Both the position numbers and the translations under genes were made by a program. The notes beneath the pieces were generated by a model that saw only the letters and a program-made list of their open reading frames with translations, made no database searches and was not told where the DNA came from. From assembly GCA_001179505.1 (NCBI GenBank), contig CDMY01000287.1, positions 94,116-133,597 on the forward strand: a stretch of DNA of 39,482 nt, written 5' to 3'. Positions within the stretch are counted from its first letter, which is position 1. Every line of letters starts with the position of its first letter. Source of the DNA: Vitrella brassicaformis (taxonomy: Eukaryota; Sar; Vitrellaceae). Shown here piece by piece: positions 10,853 to 20,984 of the stretch.

Positions 10853-12681
10853 AGGCTGTATACAACCATGACAAGAAAGAGCGACACGTGTGACTTAGAG
10901 GAGACAGACGGACACAAAACCATCCTTGGATACCTGGGTGGCTGACTGGTGCTGGTCCTGCGTGGCTGATGTTGCCACCTCCTGCTGCTGCTGCTGCACA
11001 CAAGTATCACACAACATCACAACACACACACGGGAATGCACGACAAGTCACGACCACCAATAAGAGGCGTGTGTATATGGGCAGGCCACCATAAGTGTGT
11101 CATTTCTTCCTGCGTACCTCCGTCTCCTGTTGCTGGGCAGTGGGGCCGGGCGACGCTTCCTGCACACACACACATGTACAAGAGATGTCATGACATTCTT
11201 CGTTTAGCGTCCAGCACGTTTCTCGCCTGGTGCGAGTCCTGCTCTTCATCATCATCATCGCCGTCGTCGTCGTCGATGTCGTTGTCGTCGTCGCCGCTGT
11301 CGTCAATGTCCCTCTCGAGCTTTTGCTCATCGCCGAAGTTGGACGCAACTGACAGCTGGTCGAGTTCGTCCCCCTCCTCCTCTCCCCCAGACGACTGCAT
11401 ACATACAGCCAAAAGATGGACCTGCTATGCACTGCTCATTTATTCAACTCAGTACTACCAGGTTACCTCGGCCTCCTCTGACTCCCACTCGGCCTCCTCC
11501 GGCTCCGAGTCCTCCTCCTCCCTCAGCTCCCTGTCCTCACCGATGGACGGCATGCCTGGGTGCCAGAGGTTCTCCTTCTGCACGCAACCAACACAGCACA
11601 CACAAGAAGCGACGTGTGTGTGTATCCATGTGTATGCTGTGATAGCTAGTACATACCTTGCTGTCGCGTCGGGTGCTCGAGGACGCCGCCACGCCCTGCA
11701 TGCACACATGCATGCACATGTCACATGACACACTCCTGTGAGCAAGTGCGTTACCGTAGGCTCAGGCAGCTCGGTGTCGTCCCCCTCGCCGTTGTCTGCA
11801 CACAGACAGAGAGAGGCAGGAGGCAAGGAATACCCATGCACGCATAGAGGGAGATGATTGTCGTTTGAGTGCGCGAGTACCTACCGTCGTCCCCAGACTC
11901 GCCTTCGCTCTCCTCCTCCTGCTCCTCGGCATCGTCGGCAGGTGCTTGAGAGGCCTGTTGGACACAACCAGATGAACGAAACATTCATTTATTCATTCAT
12001 TCACTCACTCACTCGCAAAACGACTTACCTCATCGTCTTGCGAGTCGTTTTCCATCGGCCCGTCCTCGATGGCCGCCACCGCCCCCTGCTGCTGCACCTG
12101 CACACAATCAGCAGAGGACGCAAAGGGAGCGACGCGTGTGTGTGTGCGTATGCAATTGGCAAGACACACGACATGGTGCGCTGTCGTACGTACCTGGGCG
12201 GCTTGTAGCCGGTCCATCGATGCGAACAGTTCCTGTACACGCGTGCACACCCATGCCAGCAGTCGGGTGAGAGACCCCCGAGTTTGCAAATAGGTACCCT
12301 ACCGCTGCGTCGGGCAGCTCGAGCCCCTCATAGTCACCATCCTCCTCATCAGCAGCAGCTGCCTGCTGTTGCTGCTGGTGGTGGTGGTGTGGCGGCCCCT
12401 GATGCTGTTGCTGCTGCGGCTGCACATAGCCATCAACAAGCAGCAGCATGTGCGTATGCATATCGTGGGGCGGGCGGGTGGCTACCTGGGTGCTCTCTTG
12501 CCGTTTCCCTGGAGCCTCCTGGATATGATGTGTGGCACCAGGACACATACAAACGAACACTCTCCACCATTTCACATGACACATCGGTGGGCTGATGGCC
12601 TACCACTGTTTGGACGGGCTTCCTCTTGCCCTCCCCCTCCTCATCAGCTGCCGCATCAGGCGGCCGGTCCCTCCCTCGGAA
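9379..12681 (-). CDS. Family A gene A: acidic, Q-rich multi-exon protein, apparently intact
   Basis: Twenty-two exons in one frame: 12681-12604, 12518-12486, 12419-12303, 12232-12194, 12097-12029, 11954-11885, 11795-11755, 11695-11657, 11577-11467, 11394-11218, 11159-11118, 10993-10934, 10837-10796, 10698-10641, 10550-10512, 10441-10394, 10314-10231, 10157-10116, 10027-9882, 9814-9782, 9687-9573 and 9407-9379. They total 1512 bp (503 codons plus stop). The N half is strongly acidic, with polyQ/polyH (12419-12303) and a run of Asp (11394-11218). ESLPASPTAKPKAK follows, then DIWVDDHQRQHD with HSHPQWFSG (about residues 355-383), a second Q-rich acidic exon, TITKTIGYRV, VGEWMDVREEVFMRDLPG and the end GPTLKSSCR. 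No signal peptide or membrane segment is seen. The start codon was not found and must lie upstream of 12681, perhaps near 12.9-13.0 kb. The low-complexity part is probably disordered; the C-terminal W/Y-rich exons look like the conserved core. No family name is recognised. Confidence 0.7.
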
Positions 12682-13333
12682 CTGAAACACACAACCGAAT
12701 TTGGATCTGGATCTGGATCTGGAGCGGTCGCATTCTTTCCTCCCTCCTTACAGCGCTGGGCCTCCAAGGTCGTCGAGGGGGTGACGGGAACATGGCTCAC
12801 ACACACTGCTGTTGCTCTCAGTGTGTCACCTGAGGAGATGCAATCATTCATTCTTCTGGTGAGACTCATTCACGCTCACCTTGTCGAATATGATGACGCA
12901 CTCGGCAGACAGAAACGCTCTTCAGCTTCCTGTCAAGCCAAGCTCGCAACCAAAGCTCGCAGCTGCTTGGCGAATTTCATAGCAGGCGGAGCAAGCGAAG
13001 AGAAGACCTGCACTAGGTGAGTCGGTGGGCACGTCACTCTCGCACCTCCTCGCCATGTCGGTGACCATCTCGCAGATCAGCCTGTGCCACGGTCACTCAC
13101 ACCCATCTGCACGTCAGGGCAGGCCACGGCAGCGAGGCACGACAGGACAGACAGAAAAGAGCCGAAAAACGGGGCGCCAATTCACTTGAGGTGTCGATCT
13201 CTGTGTGTGCAGGAACGGGACTCTTCTGCACACACATACGCACACACCGGTAAGCATGACATCAGCCGGCAGGAAGGAGAGTCGGAGGGGGTGCCCGAGA
13301 CATAGTGTCTCTGTGTTTATTCACTCAGGCATC
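12682..13333. promoter_or_regulatory. Intergenic space between divergent gene A and Sec13 fusion
   Basis: The two genes are transcribed away from each other, so their promoters should lie here. A tandem GATCTG run (12703-12722) and a minus-strand exon-like piece ending before a GTGAGC donor near 12880 are present; the latter may be a 5' exon of gene A. No TATA element or other named site could be assigned. Confidence 0.35.
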
Positions 13334-16300
13334 ATGAGTAGCACTAACGAGCACTGCCTAGGTGGGCACTCTTGATACATGGGATGTCGCATCTGAGGCG
13401 TATCTTTCTGTTTGTTCTTCGCCCCTCCCTCAGTTTTCATCGCAGCCCTCGACCTGGCTCCCCACGGCGGACCGGTTCACGACGCGCAGCTGGACCACCA
13501 CGGCAAGCGGCTGGCGACTGCGTCGGCGGACCAGTCCATCCGGATCTGGGACGTGTCGACGGAGAGGCCGTCGTTCGTGGCGGAGCTCAAGGGCCACGCG
13601 GGCCCCGTGTGGCAGGTGACCTGGTCGCACCCCAAGTTCGGCAGCTGCCTGGCGTCGTGCGGCTCCGACAAGAGGGTTCATCGTGTGGAAGAAGGAGATG
13701 GGCATGAGCCACGAGGGAGGGGCAGACGGCGGGCAGGGCGAGAACTGGCAGCTGGTCTACGAGAGCCAAGACCACGGGGCGTCCGTCAATGGGGTGGCCT
13801 GGGCGCCGTGGCAGTACGGGCCGTATCTCGCTTCAGGTGAGTGACCAACACTCGGTGACCGACCGACAGAGAGAGGAGAGGGAGATCTGATGACGCATTC
13901 GTTTTCTTCTCTCTCTATGTGTGTGTCGCAGCGTCGTCTGACGGCAAGATCGGCATTCTGCATCACAGCCCCGCCGACCAGCAGTGGGTGCGCACCGAGT
14001 TCCACGCCCACACCAACGGTGTGAACGCCGTATCCTGGGCCCCCAGCGGCCCCGCCACACACGGGCCATCACTCGGTCCCATGAGGATGGTCAGCGGCGG
14101 AGCCGACAACCAGGTGAACGAATGGGCGATGGACGAGGGGAGGGAGGGAGACCACTGGTACATCATAGGTGTGTGGTAGAGTGTATGTCGTGTGTGTGTT
14201 TAGGTGAAGCTGTGGCAGTACGACGACCGGTCCCAGAAGTGGGTCGAGCTCGCGGGCATCGACGCGGAGAACGGCCACACTGACGTCATCAGGGACGTGG
14301 CATGGCGGCCCAACATAGTGGGGGCCCCCAGCAGCACCATCGCCTCATGCTCAGAGGACAAGACGGTCATCATTTGGACACAGGTGACACACACACACAC
14401 ACACACATATATACACACAGCCCCCTATAGGCACCAATCACTGCATGTGTCTGTGTGTGTTAGGAGATGGAGGGTCAGCCATGGAAGAAGGCCCAGGTGA
14501 TCCAGCTGGACGGCCCCGTCAGGCGCGTCGACTGGTCCGTCTCCGGCAGCCTCCTCGCCGTGGCCTGCGCCGACAAGCAGGTGCTCCTCTACAAGGAGAA
14601 CCTCCAGGGCAAGTGGGAGGAGATGATCACCAACCTCAGCCACACACAAGCGCCACCACCTCTACAGCAGCAGCAGCATGGCCAGCCGGAGGAGCTCCTC
14701 CCGGCAGGTGTGCACAGGACAGCAAAGAAAGAAGTCACACACTCGTTGCTTCTCACTCTCCGTCATCTTATGTTTGTTGTAGCCCCGCCTGAAGGGTGGC
14801 TGCCGGGAGACGAGCGGAGGGTGCCCATGTGGGCCTATCTAATGCGAGGCGAGAGGGACCTACGAGATGGCGACACCGACGACCAAGCGGCTGGTATGTG
14901 TGTGTGTGTGTGTGTGTGGTGGAGTGGAGTGCGGGAGATTGTATGTGTCCGTCCGTCTTGTTTGTTTTGTCTGACTGTATGCAGCCCATCGCATGCAGCA
15001 GGTCCTGGCCTTCGGCGGCGTCAAGCTACAACAGTCAGAGGACACTGGAGCGGGTAACAGATATATATGGAGTCCAGCCACACGTGCCGCGCACACTCAT
15101 TGTGGTTGCCGCTTATATGTTGTGTGCAGGCCGGGGCGACACCAACACCAACGACGACGACACCAACGACACCAAGCACAAGCCAGCAATGCTTCGGGGA
15201 GAAGAGAAGTCTGACACAACTAAGGTCCATTGCTGCTGTCTGCGTGTGTTGTCGTGTGTGTGTGCAGGGTGTCGCCATGGGGACGATGTCGACCAGGGTA
15301 CGTGAGCCAGAATGACACGAAGGGCAGCCGAACACGCCGACCATCGTCCCATTGTCTCCCATGTGTGCAGGAGTCCCTCCCCGCGTCACCAACGGCCAAG
15401 GCCAAGCCCAAGGTATCCACACACGAGCAGCAGTATCGTGACGCACACAAACACAGACACATTGCCCTTCTGTGGCCTGTGTGTGTGGTTGGTCGGGTGC
15501 AGCAGCCTGCCTTCCACGCCCAGCCAGCCGAGCAGCAGGAGGACGACCAAGAGGACGACCACAGCCCAGAGAAACAAGAAGGTACTACGTCAATACCTAG
15601 AGAGATACGCGTACATCTGTCCTATAGCACATGGGGGCTTCCGTGTTCGTTGTCTCATGTCATTTCTGCAGGAGAGGAGCAAGACGACGCGACGGCCGCG
15701 CAGAGGGCGGGTAGGAGGAATCAATCAGTGATCATCGCACGGCAGAGATGGACGTGCTCACTGTGTCTGTGGTGCTGCAGCCGTGGAGCGGACCGAGCGG
15801 GAGGGCATCGACGAGGAGGCCTCGGATGACCACGAGGGTATGTCTGTGTGTGTGAGGGCGACACATCACTATGCACACACACACCGTTGTGTGTTGGGCT
15901 GTGTGTATCGATTGCAGATGTCTGGGTAGAGGATGACCAGCGACAGCACGACCACACTGTTCACAGCCACCCGCAGTGGTTTTTGGGCGGTCACGGCGAC
16001 GGTAAGAGTGCGTTGATGTCTGAGAGGGTAAGGATAAAGGCCTTGCCATTGTTGCGTTGGGTGATTCAGACGAGCAGCGGCCTGACGACGACAGAGCCGA
16101 GCTGGCGGCAGGTACGTATTCACCGCATGGGCATGAAGACACACACATGTCAAGTCAACGGATGTCTGTTCTGTGTGTACGCCCACTGATGGATTGCAGA
16201 GGACGACGAGCGGCCTGAGGTCGACAATGAGGCGCCGGAGATCGCTGAGGTGGTGGTCCAGCAGCAGGCCCAGCAGCAGCAGGGCGAGCAGCAGCAGGAC

Positions 16301-16871
16301 CAAGAGGAGCAGGCGCCAGAGGCCGTTGGATGGACTCCTGGAGTCGTGCTAGCGACGGTGAGCGCATCATCAGTGTGTCCATACGTACACACACCCATTG
16401 TCGCTTCCTGCTGTGTTGTGTCAGCGCGTCATCACGAAAACCATTGGCTACAGAGTGGTGGTTCGTGAGCGACACACATGAGTGGATGGATGGACTGATG
16501 TGTGTCCGCATCTCGCGCTTTCTGTTTGTCTCTGTGTGCCTGGTGTGTCAGGCGGTCGTGCCCTCGCCCAGTCGCCCGCCCACCATCCTGAGACACAGCT
16601 GGCTCCCACAGCCGGTGGGTGAATGGATGGACGTCAGGGAGGAGGTCTTCATGAGGGATCTCCCTGGTGCGTTGTGTGTTGTCAGTCGCTGCCGCTGCCC
16701 ACCATGACGCCGCCAGCTGCTCACCACCGCCGACGTGAGATGCACTCACCGTACACATATACACATACGAGTGCGGCGAATAAGGCGGACAGACACTTAA
16801 TTGTGTGTTGACTGACCTTTGCTGTTGAATGACCGTGTGCAGGGACAAGCGTCAAGGCCTGCTGCCGCTGA
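13334..16871 (+). CDS. SEC13: Sec13-like WD40 protein fused in frame to a family A acidic tail
   Basis: Exons: 13334-13361, 13434-13836, 13932-14113, 14204-14383, 14464-14707, 14783-14893, 14985-15053, 15130-15224, 15268-15297, 15371-15412, 15503-15581, 15672-15710, 15781-15837, 15918-16001, 16070-16111, 16200-16357, 16425-16457, 16552-16666 and 16843-16871. Residues 1 to about 325 (MSSTNEHCLVFIAALDL onward) hold the six WD repeats of Sec13 with its hallmarks: HDAQLDHHGKRLATASAD, GHAGPVWQVTWSHPKFG, ASVNGVAWAPW, GVNAVSWAP, DVIRDVAWRPN and RRVDWSVSGSLLAV. Sec13 is a subunit of the COPII outer coat and of the nuclear pore Y-complex. Normally the protein ends just after the last blade. Here each splice phase continues into about 350 further residues equivalent to the 3' half of gene A, ending TSVKACCR and TGA. 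The total is 2020 bp, one base over a whole frame: one surplus base at 13676-13680 breaks the frame between GSDKR and VWKKEMG. A separate Sec13 gene ending near 14.7 kb cannot be excluded. Confidence 0.75.
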
Positions 16872-18911
16872 TCACTCGCTCACTCCACCGCTCCCGCCCT
16901 CACTCACTCACTCACTGCCTGCCTGCCTGCCTGCCTGACTCACTGTGTGGTCAGCACCTGCCTGCGGTTTCTCGGTGTCTCTCAGTCTGCCGCTCTCTCC
17001 CTCCCTGTGACGCGTGTGCGGGTGATGCATGGTGGGTGATGGATGGTGTGGTTGGGGAAATTGGGTCAAGGCCATGGAGAGGGCGCACACACACTCACAC
17101 AAAGACACTTACACGCATTGGGCTGGTCGAGTGGATGGGTAAGTGGGTGGATCCAGATTTGGCTCGTGAGATGCGTGCTCTTGGTGTGTGTGGTGCGATT
17201 GGACGACGACTGGCCGCCTCGATTGACTCCTTCCTTCCTCTTGACTGCCTGCCTGCCTGCCTGGGTGGCTGGCCGATTGGTTCATCCTTCCTCCCTCCCT
17301 TCATCTGTTCGTTTTTTGGCCTTTTGCGCGACCGACTGACTGACTAACTGACTGACTGATTCCATAGCCTACTCGTCTGTCGAAGTGGAGGAGAGGGAGG
17401 GAGGGAGGGGACACGCCTCGTGGCACGCATTCTATCTACTGGCGGCGGGTCTGGAGGGGAAGGGCTGCTCTTCTACAGTGACTGACTACTCGCTGACTCA
17501 CTCACTGCATCACTCACTGCCCCATGCGATTCGCTGGCCTACATGTCTGTCGGTGCCATCGTCTCGCCCGGCTGCCTGCCTGTCTATCTGCCTGTCGATC
17601 TACTCGCCCGCCCGCCCGCCCGTCCGTCTGTCTGTCTGCCTGTCTGCCTGCCGAACGAACGAATTGAGAGTCTGGCTGCTGCATGCTGCATGAATGGCTG
17701 ACGTGGGCCACAATGGGAGGGAGAGAGAGGGAGGGTGGTGGGGGGAGAGGGGCAGAGGGACAGGGACAGGGAGAGGGACAGGGAGAGAGAAGTGCCACTT
17801 CTCTGGGATGAATGGCTGGATGGCTGGATGGTCAATTCATGGCTGCCTGCTTGATAGACAGACAGACAGGTCGATGAGCTGACGAGCGAGCGAGTGAGTG
17901 AGCGATGTGTGTGGATGCTCCTGCAAGAAAGAAAGGGCCGCGACGAGCACTCTCTGGCGGGGAAATGCCTGTCAGATGCTTCACCTCTTGTGGTGTGGTT
18001 GTGTCTTCTCTCTGTGTGCTCTCCCGAGCTCGACATCGCTGCACCGGTGGTGTGCGGCGGCGAGAACCGAGAGAAGCACACACGATGACACAGACGCTTC
18101 GCATGTATGGCTGGCCGACCACCACACACACACACACACACACACACATGTACTCTTATGCAGATAAGATCTGTATCCGTAGTTTTTTTTTTCATTTTTG
18201 CGGCTTACTGGCATGGCATAAGATGGCAGTTGGGCATGGCTGGCTGGCCGGCCGGCCGGCCGGCCGGCCGCCACACAGCATACATACCATCACATGAGCC
18301 GACACAGACAGCACAGCACGCTTTTGTCTGGGAGTGTGGGTTATTTTGCCGTCACCAGGGAGATAGGCAGGCAGCCAGTTGGTTCCGTGACTCGTGTGGC
18401 GACACTCGCTGGATGGATGGATGGCTGTGGTGTGGGTGTGTCTGCCGCGACCATCAGGGTTATGACCGTCATCATCATCATCATCACTACGATGGTGCGT
18501 GAGGCGTGGCGACGGTCGTACTTCGTGTCTATCTCCTGACCACCAACACACAACACAACACAACACACAGCATGACTCTCACGTCTGCCTGCGTGATGTG
18601 GTGGGTGTGGGTGTGGATGTGGCCTTCGTGCGTTTGCGATGAGGATTCTCCGTGTGGACTGATGTGTACGTCACGTCAAGTGTGGCAAACCTTTTGTACT
18701 TCTCACACGCACACACACACACACACAGAGGTCTGGGGCCGCAGCACTCAGTCAGCTAGCTACCGACAGACAGGATCAGTGTGTGTGTTCATGTGCGGTG
18801 TGTGTGGTGGCTCGCCAGCCACTGAGTGAGCCAATAGACACGACCTGACCTGACCTGCTCTTCGCTTCACTTGTCGCACAGCAATAGATACCAAACCGGT
18901 AGACAGACTTC
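15356..18911. repeat. Right arm of the large imperfect inverted repeat
   Basis: Reverse complement of 7139-10852. The 4.5-kb spacer (10853-15355) carries the 5' half of gene A and Sec13 proper. The exons of gene A from ESLPASPTA to the stop all have counterparts here in the same order and, except for 10698-10641 (58 bp against 79), 10441-10394 (48 against 57) and 10027-9882 (146 against 158), the same length. All three differences are multiples of three. Confidence 0.8.
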
Positions 18912-19325
18912 ATGTGCATGTCCGTTTCAGGCCGTCATGAGGATTGGCTTGGGAATTGACATTTGTGTACTGTGGGGTGCCGTGCACGTGGAGACAGATA
19001 TGCTCATTTGCTTATTTGGTGTACTCACACGCACGGACACACGCCTTTGGATACTCATTGACGGGCGAACATGTCAGCGGCACTTGACAAAGGGCGCATC
19101 GCGCGCTGTGCATGTCACTGAGAGTGATGCCCATCCGACGAGGACGTCTCACCAAGTGTCTCAGCCACCCAAAACAGAGCACAGGGATGTCAGATCAGGC
19201 TACATGACAGACTCAGGCGTCGCAAACAGAGCAGAGAAACCAATCACCAAAATGCCAGACACACCACAGCCGAGTAATCCCCCCTCCCGTCCCTCCTATC
19301 AGACGCAAGGCAGGCATTGGTGGCC
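16872..19325. other. Noncoding interval between the Sec13 fusion and the TLDc locus
   Basis: Rich in CTGC/ACTC repeats (16905-16935, 17575-17655) and GGGA runs (17740-17790), with a CA run at 18121-18147, a pure GGCC run at about 18246-18270 and a poly-T tract at 18183-18191. The first 2 kb belong to the right inverted-repeat arm. No exon chain was found. Long open frames here are by-products of microsatellites. Confidence 0.55.
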
Positions 19326-20720
19326 TCACTTGGTCACATGCAGCACCTCTATCTCCGTCGCCGTGAAGGCAATGGCCCCCCCAAGCACTGCGTCACCGTC
19401 CCGATCTCTCTCCCCGCGATAGCCGTCCGGCAAATTGTGCTTGCATGTGTACTGTCGGCACTCACATATGCTGCCAGCCGGCGGGTTGCCCACACCGCCA
19501 TCGCCAAGCGACAGGTGCACTCCGATGACCACATTCGCCGCGGACGCGACGTTCTTGACTGTGCCCGTCGTGAAGACGAACTGGTCAGCCCGGGGCATTT
19601 CGATCTTAGTTGGGCGGGTGTAGTGGCCTGCCAGTGAGAAGTGCCACACGTCACTCGCGTAGCGGTGGCCGCCGAAGGTGCCGCCTGGCAGCTGGAGGCC
19701 GCCACCGATCGAGCAGCCGAATATGGTCTGCTCCTTGTGGATTATGAACACCAGGCCCTTCTTGTTGCCGACTCGGAACAGTAGGTCGCCATAACTGTTG
19801 CCGTGGATAGAGGAGCTGCCATGTTGTTGCCACAGACACAGAAACACCGCGTCAATGTGGCGTTCTGGCGGCCTGTCTTCAGACCTACCGGTAGAGCGAC
19901 ACGAGTTTGATCTTGCTATCCCCAAACAGGTGGAGCAGCCCATAATACTGTGAAACCGAGAGGGACGTGCTCGCGCACACAGCAGGCTGTGTGACGACAC
20001 ACATACAAAAATACAGATGATGCCAGGGGCATTGCGAGTCGTCTTTGTCTATGTGTGGACACACCAGAGGCGCGAGTGATCGCTTTGAAGCAGTGTCGAA
20101 GTACAGGTCGCCCACTTGTCGCTCAGCCCTGCAACCCATCAGCAAGACATCAACGAGGAGCATGCCTGGATGGTGTGCTATGCATTCTCACTCACCGTGT
20201 GATTTGATCACGTATTGTCTGCCCTCCTCCCATGGCGCTAGGGGTGGTTGCGTGGACCAACTCCCACTGCTGAAACACGGCTTCTCTGCCCATGTAGTTG
20301 TCCTTCACGTACAGCTCGGGCGTAACGACCCTGATCAACCCACGCCCCACGCACAAATGTATAACCCCCTGCCAATCTGCCATCCATGTGTGAGTCACTT
20401 TGTGTGCCGGCGGGTGTACCTGCAGATGGGACAGGGGCACACCCGATGCCCAACAGGGTCCTGGCGGTAGACAGCTTCGCGGGTCATGATCTCATGAATG
20501 CACTGACACACACACCAAAGCAACACACACCGATGGAAGGCCTGACACTCTCAGGCCGTCAGCAACATTACCCCTGCGCAGAACGAATGGCCTGAATGAA
20601 TGAGAATGGACAAAGCACAGTATGTGGGCAGAGATAGATGAAACTCTCCGCATGTGTTTTGCTGCCGTACCATAGATAGGGTTCCTTGCACACAGCGCAT
20701 TCCGTGATTCTGGACGCCAT
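19326..20720 (-). CDS. RING-like/TLDc protein 1
   Basis: Seven exons with agreeing phases: 20720-20645, 20591-20572, 20502-20420, 20330-20196, 20128-20065, 19947-19889 and 19815-19326, about 308 residues. Residues 1-60 form a RING-like finger: TECAVCKEPY, HSFCAGCIHEI, then VCPCPICR. A linker (NYMGREAVFQQWE, AERQVGDLYFD) follows. From about residue 126 comes a TLDc domain: YYGLLHLFGD, LVSLYRSSIHG, GDLLFRVGNKKGLVFIIHKE, then FGCSIGGGLQLPGG and a C-terminal EIEVLHVTK. RING fingers usually bind two zinc ions and act in ubiquitin transfer; TLDc proteins such as OXR1 and NCOA7 are linked to oxidative stress and V-ATPase binding. The usual third Cys of the RING (in C-G-H) is Ser here (ESHSFC), given the only phase-correct donor found. 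It shares a 264-bp intergenic space with its divergent partner at 20985. Confidence 0.75.
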
Positions 20721-20984
20721 CGAGGGGTAGATCTACTGCAGATCTCACCCAGAAGCTGAAGACAATCGAGGTCGCTTGGTGATGAATCACAGAAATTCTG
20801 ACTGTCGGCTCTCTTACCTCTTCTCTTGCACCTCAGATCACACTTCTCAGATCACACCTCTTCTCTCATCCCAGGGCTCCTACGCTTAAGATCCCCATTG
20901 TAAGCTCGCATTTGGGGAAACGGTCGCTTATGACTGCAGGTCATACGGCGAGGACAAGAGGCGCCCGGCCGGACGCACATCGGC
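20721..20984. promoter_or_regulatory. Likely bidirectional promoter between the two RING-TLDc genes
   Basis: The 264 bp separate two ATG codons facing apart. A direct repeat of CTCAGATCACAC occurs at 20832-20843 and 20846-20857, within a CT-rich stretch. No TATA box is evident. The promoter role is inferred from position. Confidence 0.45.

Noticed and set aside
12800-13010. MKFAKQLRAL on the minus strand, recalling the start of SPX proteins
   Set aside because: A stop follows after 15 codons and no SPX continuation is visible; it may still be a 5' exon of gene A, but there is no proof.
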